From: Planctomycetota bacterium
GTDB lineage: Bacteria > Planctomycetota > Planctomycetia > Pirellulales > Thermoguttaceae
Direction: 5' to 3'
Assembly (NCBI GenBank): GCA_013202535.1
Contig: JABMRP010001284.1
Location: 1-10,525, forward strand
Length of the DNA: 10,525 bases
Below, in pieces: positions 1-6,810 of this stretch. The notes under the pieces are model-generated. The model did no database searches. It had not been told where the DNA came from and saw only the letters and a list, made by a program, of their open reading frames with translations. Position numbers and translations under genes: made by a program. Within the stretch, counting starts at the first letter, position 1. Every line of letters starts with the position of its first letter.

Positions 1-675
1 GACGAGGAGTTCGACACTTCGCAGACCGGAAATCCAAGGGGCCAGCCAGCGAGCCGTCAGCCACCGGCCAACCGGGATTGTCACCAAGAAACCCAGGCTC
101 TTCATCGCCAAAAAGCCAAACGCCACAAGGTCGCGCTGTGAGAGTTGACCCGCCAGAAACGGGATCAACAACACCAGCGGCACGACGGCCGCATCCTGGT
201 ACAGCAGAATGGCGATGGCACGGCGGCCGTGCGGGCCGGTCGCCTGGCCCCACTCTTCCAAGGCTTTGAAGACCAGGACGGTGGAACTGAAAGCGGTGGC
301 CAATCCGAGCAACACGGCCGACTGCCAAGGGAATTGCAGAATCGCCAGAAAGCCGGCGGTCGTAGCGGCGACCAGCACCATCTGCACCGTGCCGCCGACA
401 AGGAAAGGCCGTGCCATCCGCAACAGATCGGCAAGAGAAAACTCGATGCCGATGGAGAACAACAGCAGGAGCACGCCGGCCTCCGCCAAATACTCCATCT
501 CGTGCGTCTGCTGATAGAGCGGACCCAGCAGGATCGAACCGAGCAACACGCCGCCGAGGAGATAACCGGCAAGCGTCGAGAGCCCGGTCCGCTTGCAGAT
601 TGCCCCCGAGACAAAGCCCACGGCGAGCACGGTCACCAACTCGAAAGCGATTTTGGCCAGCGTGTTCTGATCCAT
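1..675 (-). CDS. Kef-type (CPA2) cation:proton antiporter, N-terminal part
   Basis: This is an integral inner-membrane antiporter that exchanges K+ or Na+ for H+ (CPA2/Kef family). The first 225 residues are present and the C-terminal part lies beyond position 1. I read it directly from the reverse strand; the frame is open from the ATG at 675 to the edge. The protein is a series of hydrophobic segments. Family-like stretches are LLLLFSIGIEFS (residues 69-80), AFSSTVLVFKAL (128-139) and LLYQDAAVVPLVLLIP (157-172). The Asp at 161 in the last stretch is the position expected for the ion-binding region, and the preceding Tyr stands where Phe is usual. The ATG at 675 was chosen because the membrane domain starts at once after it (MDQNTLAKIAFELV). 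The Shine-Dalgarno sequence is weak, and the frame stays open upstream to a GTG near 740. Whether a C-terminal TrkA-N (RCK) domain follows cannot be seen. Family call is confident; ion specificity is unknown. Confidence 0.88.
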   Translation of the reverse strand, partial: MDQNTLAKIAFELVTVLAVGFVSGAICKRTGLSTLAGYLLGGVLLGSILLGPLYQQTHEMEYLAEAGVLLLLFSIGIEFSLADLLRMARPFLVGGTVQMVLVAATTAGFLAILQFPWQSAVLLGLATAFSSTVLVFKALEEWGQATGPHGRRAIAILLYQDAAVVPLVLLIPFLAGQLSQRDLVAFGFLAMKSLGFLVTIPVGRWLTARWLAPWISGLRSVELLV

Positions 676-838
676 CGATTCAGTTCCCGTCCATTCCGGC
701 CGACCGAGGACAACCGGCGTTCCGTAGACACTCACGACGACGAGCGTTCCACCCGAACTTGCCCATCAAGAATCTTCCTGCAAGGTCCGTACCGCTGGCG
801 TCTCCAAGCCCCGCCTTGGCGGCCGGCTTGAATTCCAT

Positions 839-854
839 TGTATACCTGTATACC
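839..854. repeat. Tandem TGTATACC repeat, possible operator
   Basis: TGTATACC occurs twice in direct succession, and each unit contains the palindrome GTATAC. The resulting AT-rich block stands out in a GC-rich gap between divergent genes, which is where a dimeric repressor such as a GntR-family protein could bind. No regulator gene is seen in the window, so the operator role is only a guess. Confidence 0.35.
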
Positions 855-887
855 GCGGTGGCCAGGGGCCGCGATAGCCCCTTGCCC

Positions 888-970
888 GGGGGACGTGGTG
901 GGGGAAAGGGGACGCGACTCTTTTTGTGGACGGACGGAGAAACCGGATACGGTAATCCCGCACGTCCCCC
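888..970. repeat. 10-bp perfect inverted repeat in intergenic DNA
   Basis: GGGGGACGTG at 888-897 is the exact reverse complement of CACGTCCCCC at 961-970, with 63 bp between. A related GGGGACG occurs at 908-914 and also pairs with CGTCCCC at 963-969. This resembles a small dispersed intergenic repeat (REP- or MITE-like) rather than a terminator, because no T-run follows. No second copy is present in the window. Confidence 0.4.
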
Positions 971-974
971 TCAC

Positions 975-1002
975 TTGCATCGCCCCAGGCATCCGCCATA
1001 AT
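975..1002 (+). promoter_or_regulatory. Candidate sigma70-type promoter for the CHAT-type gene
   Basis: TTGCAT (975-980) and CATAAT (997-1002) are separated by 16 bp and resemble -35 and -10 boxes. The predicted transcript would start near 1009, about 50 nt before the ATG at 1059. The match is reasonable against a GC-rich background, but planctomycete promoters are poorly defined, so this remains tentative. Confidence 0.35.
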
Positions 1003-1058
1003 GGGGCCATCGGCTTAGGGGTACGGTCCGGTGGCGGCGGTCAATGGGGGTTTTGGGC

Positions 1059-1598
1059 ATGTCTCTGTTGCGAATCACCCAGACGGCGATTGATGGGAAT
1101 CGCTATCGTGCGGACCTGCGTTTGGAGGACGACGGGGCGGCGCCTCTGGAGGCGGCGTCCGAGTTCGAGTTCCGGCTCACCGCCCAGGACGAAGAGAATC
1201 TCCGCTGGTATCTGGAAGACTTTCTCCAGTACCCGCACGACCCGGCCCCCACGATCGCGGCCAAAATCGAACAACGGATCGTCGAGTTGGGCACCGAGCT
1301 GTTCCGCTCCGTGTTCCAGAAAAGCGACGACGCCCGCGACCTCTGGGCAGTGCTCCGCGGCCGGCTGGACGAGACCCGGGTCGAGGTGGTCACGTCGGTC
1401 AGCGAGGCGACCTCGATCCCCTGGGAGTTGATCCGCGACCCCAAGACCGACGTCCCGCTGGCACTGAGGGCGGCCACGTTCGTCCGCGCCCAGCCCGAGG
1501 CGGCCCAGCGGGGGGAAGTCAGGGTCAAACTCGGGATTCGGGATTCAAACCCAGAAGGGGGCGATTTTCTAGGTTTGAATCCCGAAACCCGAGCCTGA
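1059..1598 (+). CDS. Truncated CHAT-family protein (N-terminal part only)
   Basis: The 179-residue product looks like the N-terminal half of a planctomycete CHAT (caspase-like) protein. It starts MSLLRITQTA and has an FEFRLTAQDEENLRWYLEDF stretch (36-55). It also carries TSISWEL-like SVSEATSIPWELIRDP (113-128), then PLALRAATFVRA (133-144), a block that in the family precedes the His/Cys protease core. After about residue 150 the frame enters a palindromic element at 1516-1607, and the stop at 1596-1598 lies inside that element. No His-Cys dyad region remains, so protease activity is not expected. ATG 1059 has GGGGG 8 nt upstream and fits better than the in-frame ATG at 1044. The family call is from memory of the pattern, not a search. 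The gene is most likely a pseudogene, though a short product could still be made. Confidence 0.6.
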   Translation: MSLLRITQTAIDGNRYRADLRLEDDGAAPLEAASEFEFRLTAQDEENLRWYLEDFLQYPHDPAPTIAAKIEQRIVELGTELFRSVFQKSDDARDLWAVLRGRLDETRVEVVTSVSEATSIPWELIRDPKTDVPLALRAATFVRAQPEAAQRGEVRVKLGIRDSNPEGGDFLGLNPETRA

Positions 1599-1607
1599 CC
1601 CTGACTT
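1516..1607. repeat. 92-bp palindromic MITE/REP-like element inside the CHAT gene
   Basis: Two 36-bp arms (1516-1551 and 1572-1607) are reverse complements at 33 of 36 positions and flank a 20-bp centre. The outer end reads AAGTCAGGGTCA on one side and TGACCCTGACTT on the other. Inside each arm lies a TCGGGAT-type 7-mer, repeated in tandem in the left arm. The three mismatches (two adjacent, one single) indicate some age. The structure fits a non-autonomous palindromic insertion or REP-like sequence, or a long hairpin in RNA. It supplies the stop codon of the truncated CHAT protein. It encodes nothing, and no obvious target-site duplication flanks it. Confidence 0.8.
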
Positions 1608-1615
1608 GCCCTCAG

Positions 1616-1687
1616 GCGACCACCGACGCCGAAGCCCGCGGGGCCTGGCAGCGCCTGCTCGAACTGTTTCAAACGCCGGAGGAGTGA
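1616..1687 (+). pseudogene. C-terminal tail remnant 1, ending LLELFQTPEE
   Basis: Directly after the palindrome an open frame reads ATTDAEARGAWQRLLELFQTPEE and stops at 1685-1687. It lies in a different frame from the CHAT-type N-terminal part and has no start codon of its own. Codon usage looks coding. The simplest reading is that it is the surviving 3' end of the same gene or of a neighbouring paralogue, with the middle lost. It cannot be assigned to a domain. Confidence 0.45.
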
Positions 1688-1703
1688 AGAAGTGTGCGTG
1701 GTG

Positions 1704-1757
1704 CGTCCAGACACACCCTACTTGCTGCTCGAACTGTTCCAAACGGCCGAGCCATGA
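1704..1757 (+). pseudogene. C-terminal tail remnant 2, ending LLLELFQTAEP
   Basis: This stretch reads RPDTPYLLLELFQTAEP and ends at the stop 1755-1757. The 33 bases at 1725-1757 match 1655-1687 at 27 positions, at an offset of 70 bp, with the stop codon aligned. It is therefore a second, diverged copy of the preceding tail and suggests that tandem paralogues once stood here. No start codon or ribosome binding site accompanies it. Confidence 0.45.
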
Positions 1758-1831
1758 GAAAGAGGAAGGTCGGCGCCGAAGCAAGCCGCGCCACGCATGG
1801 ACGGCCTGATAGATAAATGACCCCAAGCGGA

Positions 1832-3331
1832 CTACTTCCGGCGCGCCGTCGCGTTCCGCGCCTCCGCGGGCGATGCGACGAAGTGGGGCGCGTGGCCCTG
1901 CTGGCCGGATGCCGAGATCGATTCGCCGGCGCGGCTCAGAATGGCCGGATCGATGCGGTGAACGGAGTTTTCCAGGGGGCTGCAGCCAAGCATGCCGGAC
2001 CACATTTCATAAGGCCGGCCCTTGCGCTCGTCGCCGGAGTAAAACGCCAGGAAAGTCATTTCGTCCGCCGGGATGAATTCGTGTTCGGTGGGGCCGAGCC
2101 AAGTGGGCCGATGCACGCGGCGCCACGTTCCCGAATTGAAGTGGACCTGATTCAGCACGAATCCTTCCGCGTAGCTGGCGTCGAGCGGAACGTTGGCCGC
2201 CCGGTGGGTATGGCCGTAGACGATGTGCTTGGCGCGGCGATTGCGGAAATCCTGCTCCAACATGGCCCGATCGTGAAACGACCCGTCGGCCGCTCCGTGT
2301 ACCAGACGAAGCCAACGGTGGATCGAATCGGCCCATCCCATGGAAGGCCGCTTGCTGAACTTCAACGCCCGCTCCAACCCGTCGATCAAATCGAGCGGAC
2401 TCCACGTGTCTCGCTGGCGAACAAACTCGCTGGAGAGAAATTCGTCGGCAAGCCGGTCCCAAACCGTCTTCACCCGCTTGCGCACCGCCGGAGATTTGCA
2501 GGTCCGCTCCAGCAATCCGTCGATCCACACGGGAATCATCATTAAGGGGCGCACGTCGTCGATTTCCCGAAGCCCCAGAACGGTCGATGCGGGCAACTCG
2601 TTGATCAACTCCGACTCGACCTCGCCGGAGAACCGGTTGACCAGATCGATGACCACCGCGTCGCTGAGACTGCTGGCGTCTCGATCGCCCTCGAAGCTCA
2701 ACGGGTCGTAGAGGTCGCCGTGCCGGGCCAACACCTTGTGCCGCCGCATGGCCTGGAGCAACTGGTCGTCTTCGTTGATGTCGTGCGGCAGCGGCTTGTC
2801 GGCCGGATTGGACAGTCCCATCTGCCGAACCATCATTTGCCGGATCGCCGTGAATTGGGCTCCCGGCAGGTGGTAGAACCAGTCGGCGTTTCCGACCATG
2901 TAGTGGACGCGGACGTCGACCGGTTGCCGTTGCGTGGCCGCGTTGCTCTTGCTCCCGCGGCGGGCGACCAGCGGAATCGTTAGCGCCCCTTCCGCCGACA
3001 ACGTCCGCAGCACCGAAAGCCCCTCCTGATTGTGCCGGAGAATGTCGCCGGTGATTCGGGAGATCTGGTCGACGAATTCAGCGGTGTGCGGATTTCCCCA
3101 AGGTCGCACACTCGGACGCGCCGCCCATCGGGCCGAGCGGATCACGTCCAGAACGTCGCCCAGCAACACGATGTCCAGCCGGTCAATCGGCTGATAACTC
3201 CCATCGGTTCGCCACGAGGCGGCCATCGCCATCTCACGAAGCCGGCGAGCGAACAACGAGAAAACGCCCGGCGAAACGGTCTCGCTGATGGAACCGTCGG
3301 TAAGATGCAGATCGCTAACAATCACGAGCAT
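1832..3331 (-). CDS. LpxH-like calcineurin-type metallophosphoesterase
   Basis: The 499-residue product is a dinuclear-metal phosphoesterase. All five metal motifs are present in order: SDLHL (D7, H9), GDVLD (D59, D62), GNAD (N148, D150), RHGD (H204, D206) and GHTH (H374, H376). The HGD block and GN-x-D pattern resemble UDP-2,3-diacylglucosamine hydrolase (LpxH). LpxH itself is about 240 residues, whereas here about 165 residues separate HGD from GHTH and about 120 follow GHTH. The substrate is therefore uncertain; a lipid A role is only a possibility. The frame is open far upstream, across the antisense of the next gene. ATG 3331 was chosen because the first beta strand and SDLHL begin there and AGGA sits 9 nt before it. 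No signal peptide is seen, so the protein is probably cytoplasmic. It is divergent from the SRAP gene. Confidence 0.85.
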   Translation of the reverse strand: MLVIVSDLHLTDGSISETVSPGVFSLFARRLREMAMAASWRTDGSYQPIDRLDIVLLGDVLDVIRSARWAARPSVRPWGNPHTAEFVDQISRITGDILRHNQEGLSVLRTLSAEGALTIPLVARRGSKSNAATQRQPVDVRVHYMVGNADWFYHLPGAQFTAIRQMMVRQMGLSNPADKPLPHDINEDDQLLQAMRRHKVLARHGDLYDPLSFEGDRDASSLSDAVVIDLVNRFSGEVESELINELPASTVLGLREIDDVRPLMMIPVWIDGLLERTCKSPAVRKRVKTVWDRLADEFLSSEFVRQRDTWSPLDLIDGLERALKFSKRPSMGWADSIHRWLRLVHGAADGSFHDRAMLEQDFRNRRAKHIVYGHTHRAANVPLDASYAEGFVLNQVHFNSGTWRRVHRPTWLGPTEHEFIPADEMTFLAFYSGDERKGRPYEMWSGMLGCSPLENSVHRIDPAILSRAGESISASGQQGHAPHFVASPAEARNATARRK

Positions 3332-3556
3332 GGCAGGCAGTCCTGACGTCGATGCCGAGTTGATCCACCCCTGGGCGAGGGACATCCTGGCCCCATCGGC
3401 GACCAGGCCGACCGGTAGCCACCGCAACCGGCGACGGTACAATACAAATCTGTGGCCAGTCATCGCTTTTATCGGCGACCGGCCACGCCGAACATGAGTA
3501 TTGTCCCGGTTAGGTAAAGTTTTCCGCCTGGGCACAGCGAAACGGGTGGGTGGCCC

Positions 3557-4261
3557 ATGTGTGGACGGTTTACTCTTCGAGCCCCGGCCAGCGCGATCGC
3601 CCAACATTTCGCTCTGTTGGAAATTCCCCCCTTTACGCCCCGATTCAACATTGCCCCCACGCAGCCGGTGGCCGTCGTACGGCAGGATGCCACCTCGGCC
3701 GGCGTCCGGCGCCAATGGGTTCCGATGCGCTGGGGTCTGATTCCCAGTTGGGCCAAGGACCCGGCCATCGGCCATCGGATGATCAACGCCCGGGCGGAAA
3801 CGGCAAGCCGGAAGCCGGCCTACGGGGCTGCTTTTCGTCGCCGCCGGTGCCTGATCCCGGCCGACGGCTTCTACGAGTGGCAGGGCGCCAGACCGCCGAA
3901 GCAGCCGTACTTCATCCGCCTCCGCGACGACCGGCCGTTCGGCATTGCGGGGCTTTGGGAAACCTGGGAAGGCCCCGACCATCAGGCTGTGGAAAGCTGC
4001 ACGATTCTCACGACCGAGGCGAACGAGTTGATGCGTCCGATCCACGACCGTATGCCGGTCATTTTGGCGGAGAAAGCGTACGATATCTGGTTGGACCCGT
4101 CGACAGAGGGGGGCCCGGCGCTGGAAAAGCTGCTCGTGCCTTGCGACAGCCGTGCGATGGTCGCCCATCCGGTCGGCATCTGGGTGAACCATCCTGCGCA
4201 CGACGATCCGCGGTGTATCGAGCCGGAGGCCCCGCGCCGGCAGAGGGTCCTGTTCGACTGA
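3557..4261 (+). CDS. yedK: SRAP domain protein (HMCES/YedK family)
   Basis: The 234-residue protein is a SOS-response-associated peptidase (SRAP). Members crosslink covalently to abasic sites in single-stranded DNA through Cys2, forming a thiazolidine that shields the lesion. The sequence starts MCGRFTLR, so Cys2 becomes N-terminal after Met removal. Other family landmarks are NIAPTQ (31-36, with the conserved Asn31), MRWGLIPSWAKD (57-68), INARAET (76-82) and CLIPADGFYEW (98-108, with Glu107). HDRMPVIL (163-170) carries the active-site His163. The length is typical of bacterial members and the domain is intact to the end. ATG 3557 is the only start that puts Cys at position 2, and GGGTGGG lies 6 nt upstream. 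It is divergently placed from the phosphoesterase gene with 225 bp between, so the two may share control. No LexA box could be identified with confidence. Confidence 0.95.
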   Translation: MCGRFTLRAPASAIAQHFALLEIPPFTPRFNIAPTQPVAVVRQDATSAGVRRQWVPMRWGLIPSWAKDPAIGHRMINARAETASRKPAYGAAFRRRRCLIPADGFYEWQGARPPKQPYFIRLRDDRPFGIAGLWETWEGPDHQAVESCTILTTEANELMRPIHDRMPVILAEKAYDIWLDPSTEGGPALEKLLVPCDSRAMVAHPVGIWVNHPAHDDPRCIEPEAPRRQRVLFD

Positions 4262-4678
4262 ATGGGCCAGCGTGAGTGGGGCTGAGGGCGAACCCGGGCC
4301 AGTCTTCCTATTTCGCCTCGCCGCGCACAGACTTCTGGAATGGCCACATCCTGCCACTTTTTGCCAGGTTCTCTCGTCAAAAAAGGCCGTTGGAAACAAC
4401 GAGTGCTGCTGGACGAGGCGATGAACCTGAGCATGAAAGTCAGCCTGCTGGACCGCTACGACAATCACGCGCCGGTCGGCATCAAGCCGAACGACCTGGA
4501 CTATGCGGTGACCCTCCTGCGGGGGTTCTGACCGCGTCGCATGACCGCTTTCGGGTATCGCCGCTTGCGATCCTCGAAATCGCGGAAAACCGGCCTTCTA
4601 TTGGGCCCCCATTTGCCGTTAAGATAGCCGCCCCTTTTCAATCTCACGTCTTCCCGTTGGGCAAATCTTCTCGGTTCA
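4262..4678. other. Region between SRAP and DUF481 genes, mostly gene debris
   Basis: Apart from the DUF481 fragment at 4391-4531, nothing coding could be supported here. The 129 bp before the fragment show no similarity I can recognise to the body of the complete DUF481 gene. The 147 bp after it lead to the ATG at 4679 without a clear Shine-Dalgarno sequence or a good -35/-10 pair. Confidence 0.5.
4340..4531 (+). pseudogene. C-terminal fragment of a DUF481 paralogue
   Basis: The last 46 residues of this frame (from the Trp codon at 4391) align with the C-terminus of the complete DUF481 protein next door. LLDEAMNLSMKVSLLDRYD corresponds to VLDESMNLSMKIGAIDRYD, and NDLDYAVTLLRGF corresponds to NEFDYSVTLLWGF, both ending at the stop codon. 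The first 17 residues (MATSCHFLP...) do not match the DUF481 protein. The ATG at 4340 has no ribosome binding site. The fragment is about one sixth of the full length and lacks signal peptide and barrel body, so it is best read as the 3' remnant of a second copy. The divergence between the two shows an old paralogue, not a recent duplication. Confidence 0.7.
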
Positions 4679-5584
4679 ATGCGACAGAAGTACGTCCTCG
4701 TCCAATGCATTCTATCCGCATGGTCCCTATCCCTGTTTATGGGGGGGGTCGCGGTACGGCACGCGCGGGCCGAGGATCTCTCGGCCGGCGTCGATGTCGT
4801 GGGACAGCCGGACGAGTCGCTCTCGGACGTGCTCGATACGCCGGACAAATCGGTGCCGGACGTGCTCGATACGCCAGCCATCCCTCTGGACTTCGGCTCT
4901 CTGCTGCCGGAGGAGCCGCCCTCGCTCATCGACCTTTGGGACGGCGGTTGCGAACTGGGCGTCAACGGTAGCGAAGGCAACAGCCAGACCTTCGATATCA
5001 TCTTCGGTTTCGACGCCAAGCGGAAGACGAAGCGGAATGTCCTCTCGGTCGACCTCGACTACCGCCGCGGCAACAGCAACTCGGTCATGACCGCCCACAA
5101 GGGGCTTCTGATGGCCCGCTACGAACGATTGTTCGCCGGCACGCCTTGGAGATGGTTCTTCGATTCCACACTGGAGTACAACGAATTCCGCAATTTCGAT
5201 TTGCGGCTGGCGATGTCCAGCGGTCTGGGGTATCGGCTCATCCAGGCCGAACGGACGTCGTTGACCGGCCGCCTGGGCGGCGGCGTGTCACACGAGTTCG
5301 GCGGCGTCGACGACCAGTGGATTCCGGAGTTGGCCTACGGCTTCGATCTGGAGCATAAGCTCAACAAACGTCAGAAAATCGTCGGCTCGTTCGACTGTTA
5401 CCCCGACGCCACGGACTTCACCAACTTTCGGGTCACGAGCAAGATCAGTTGGGAGATCGTCCTCGACGAATCGATGAACTTGAGCATGAAAATCGGCGCG
5501 ATCGATCGCTACGACAGCAGTACGTCGCCCGGCGACGTGCCCAACGAATTCGACTACTCGGTAACGCTGCTGTGGGGTTTTTGA
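4679..5584 (+). CDS. DUF481 family outer-membrane beta-barrel protein (YdiY-like)
   Basis: The 301-residue protein belongs to the DUF481/YdiY family, predicted outer-membrane barrels of unknown function. Residues 1-31 form a signal peptide with a long hydrophobic core and an ARA cleavage site before Glu32. A Ser/Asp/Pro-rich linker follows and contains an 11-residue repeat (DVLDTP at 50-55 and 61-66). The DUF481 domain starts at WDGGCELGVNGSEGNSQTF (87-105). Alternating aromatic/hydrophobic strands then run to the C-terminal residue, ending in Phe after SVTLLWGF, as expected for a barrel recognised by the BAM complex. ATG 4679 lacks a good Shine-Dalgarno sequence but is needed for the full signal peptide; ATG 4739 would remove most of it. 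The 3' end overlaps the convergent FAD oxidoreductase gene by 31 bp. A partial paralogue lies just upstream. Confidence 0.85.
   Translation: MRQKYVLVQCILSAWSLSLFMGGVAVRHARAEDLSAGVDVVGQPDESLSDVLDTPDKSVPDVLDTPAIPLDFGSLLPEEPPSLIDLWDGGCELGVNGSEGNSQTFDIIFGFDAKRKTKRNVLSVDLDYRRGNSNSVMTAHKGLLMARYERLFAGTPWRWFFDSTLEYNEFRNFDLRLAMSSGLGYRLIQAERTSLTGRLGGGVSHEFGGVDDQWIPELAYGFDLEHKLNKRQKIVGSFDCYPDATDFTNFRVTSKISWEIVLDESMNLSMKIGAIDRYDSSTSPGDVPNEFDYSVTLLWGF
4824..4875 (+). repeat. 33-bp period direct repeat within the DUF481 gene
   Basis: The 19-mer CGGACGTGCTCGATACGCC occurs at 4824-4842 and again at 4857-4875. It encodes the linker repeat DVLDTP-x5 between the signal peptide and the barrel. Perfect identity at third codon positions points to a recent slippage duplication. 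Confidence 0.8.
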
Positions 5585-6810
5585 GCGGGCACAATCGCGC
5601 CGTGTTCGCGGAGCACGCGTGCAATGTCGCCGAAGGGCACGTCGAGCGGGGTGGTTTTTTGTTTCGCTGCCAGGGCGGCGGTTACGGCGGCGGCTTGCCC
5701 CATGGCCATGCAAGTGGCCTGCACGCGAAGGCCCGAGTTGGCAAGCCGATCGCTGCTGACGCTTCGGCCGGCGACGAGAATGTTGCGGCTGCCCTTGGGC
5801 ACGAGCGCTCGCAACGGCACGCAGGGGAGGACGCCCTCGGCCAGCGGCTTCGGCCGGACGCCGCTACGGGTGTGTAGATCGACCGGATAGAACGCCCAGC
5901 AGACCGCGTCGTCGAACCGCCGGCCGGAGACGTAGTCGTCGTGGGTGACGATCGTCTCGCCGCGGATGCGGTAGCTTTCGCGGAACGCGGCTTCCGGCTG
6001 CATTTGCACCAGACGCTTTCGCGCCAATCCCTTGCGGATATGCTTGAGCATCGTTTGTCGGCCGGCGATCGTCGCTTGAGTGCGCGTGGCGGAATTCGAG
6101 GAGTCGGCGCCGTGGACGTAGACCTGCTGAAGTCGCTCCCGGCCCGGGTGGAACGCGTCGCCCACTTTGAAGAGCATCGAACCGGGCTGCGTTTCTTCCT
6201 CACGAAGCCGCTCCAGACCGAGCATTCCCGCGACGTCGGCCCCGCCGGTGCAGTCGATCAGTTGCTTGCAGGCGATCCGGCGCCGCGTTCCGGGCCCGAC
6301 GCTTTCGAGCAACCATCCGTCCGCCGACTGCTCGACGGAGAACGGAAACTCGTAATAACAAATGGAGACGCCCGCCTCGAGGCACGCCTCCTCCGCGAGG
6401 ACCGAGTACAGGAACGGGTTGACGAGCACCTGATGATGCCAATGCGCCTGGGGCGGCTTCGAGAAATCGGGCAGCTTGCCGCCGTCGATCGCAACGGCCT
6501 TCTCAACCAGTTCCCAACCGATGCCCGAGATAATCTGCTTTCCGCCGACGTGGAACAGCCCCGGAAAGCAGACGCCGCCGACGGTTGTCGTGCCGCCGAG
6601 CTGGCTTCCATGCTCGATCAGAACCGTCTTCGCCCCGGCCCGAGCCGCCTGGATTGCCGCAATCGTCCCGGCCGTCCCCCCGCCTACCACGACCACGTCG
6701 GCCGCCTGCGTCGCGTCGCTCGGCACCGTATCGGCCCGAGTTACCAAGGGCTGAAATGCCATCGCGCCCGCCGTGATCGAAGCCGCCTTGAGAAGATCGC
6801 GCCGTTTCAT
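5554..6810 (-). CDS. Tat-exported FAD-dependent oxidoreductase
   Basis: The 418-residue flavoprotein is of the FAD_oxidored type (PF12831-like by pattern). It begins with a twin-arginine signal, MKRRDLLKAASITAGAMAF, ending near TRA (24-26), so it should be exported folded with its cofactor. The Rossmann fold is clear: DVVVVGGGTAGTIAAIQAA (38-56), Glu66 at the end of the second strand, and LGGTTTVGG (71-79). Later landmarks are LIDCTGGADVAG (184-195), RESYRIRGE (277-285) and NILVAGRSVSSDRLANSG (343-360), followed by a closing helix AMGQAAAVTAAL. The substrate is unknown. The open frame continues upstream to 7131, but ATG 6810 is chosen because the Tat motif starts there and AGGA lies 7 nt before. 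Planctomycetes carry many such Tat-exported dehydrogenases. The end overlaps the convergent DUF481 gene. Confidence 0.88.
   Translation of the reverse strand: MKRRDLLKAASITAGAMAFQPLVTRADTVPSDATQAADVVVVGGGTAGTIAAIQAARAGAKTVLIEHGSQLGGTTTVGGVCFPGLFHVGGKQIISGIGWELVEKAVAIDGGKLPDFSKPPQAHWHHQVLVNPFLYSVLAEEACLEAGVSICYYEFPFSVEQSADGWLLESVGPGTRRRIACKQLIDCTGGADVAGMLGLERLREEETQPGSMLFKVGDAFHPGRERLQQVYVHGADSSNSATRTQATIAGRQTMLKHIRKGLARKRLVQMQPEAAFRESYRIRGETIVTHDDYVSGRRFDDAVCWAFYPVDLHTRSGVRPKPLAEGVLPCVPLRALVPKGSRNILVAGRSVSSDRLANSGLRVQATCMAMGQAAAVTAALAAKQKTTPLDVPFGDIARVLREHGAIVPAQKPHSSVTE

Larger units (their letters stand above)
676..1058. other. Intergenic region with short repeats, no convincing gene
   Basis: This gap separates the leftward antiporter gene from the rightward CHAT-type reading frame. 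Short open frames exist on both strands but none has a recognisable product or ribosome binding site. It holds a tandem 8-mer (839-854), a 10-bp inverted repeat (888-897 with 961-970) and a candidate promoter (975-1002), each listed separately. A short stem AGGGGC/GCCCCT (864-869 with 877-882) also lies here. Confidence 0.6.

Noticed and set aside
145..831. 228-residue plus-strand open frame
   Set aside because: It is antisense to the Kef-type antiporter, which has clear membrane segments and conserved motifs.
1516..1607. Intrinsic terminator interpretation of the palindrome
   Set aside because: The arms are far longer than a terminator stem, the loop is 20 bp, and no T-run follows on either strand.
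3332..3556. Promoter pair or LexA box between the phosphoesterase and SRAP genes
   Set aside because: Only weak partial matches such as TTGTCC on the plus strand and TATTGT on the minus strand were found, without correctly spaced partners.
3332..4468. Upstream extension of the phosphoesterase frame to an 878-residue protein
   Set aside because: The extra 379 residues lie antisense to the clear SRAP gene and have Arg/Pro-rich shadow composition. The SDLHL motif and a ribosome binding site place the start at 3331.
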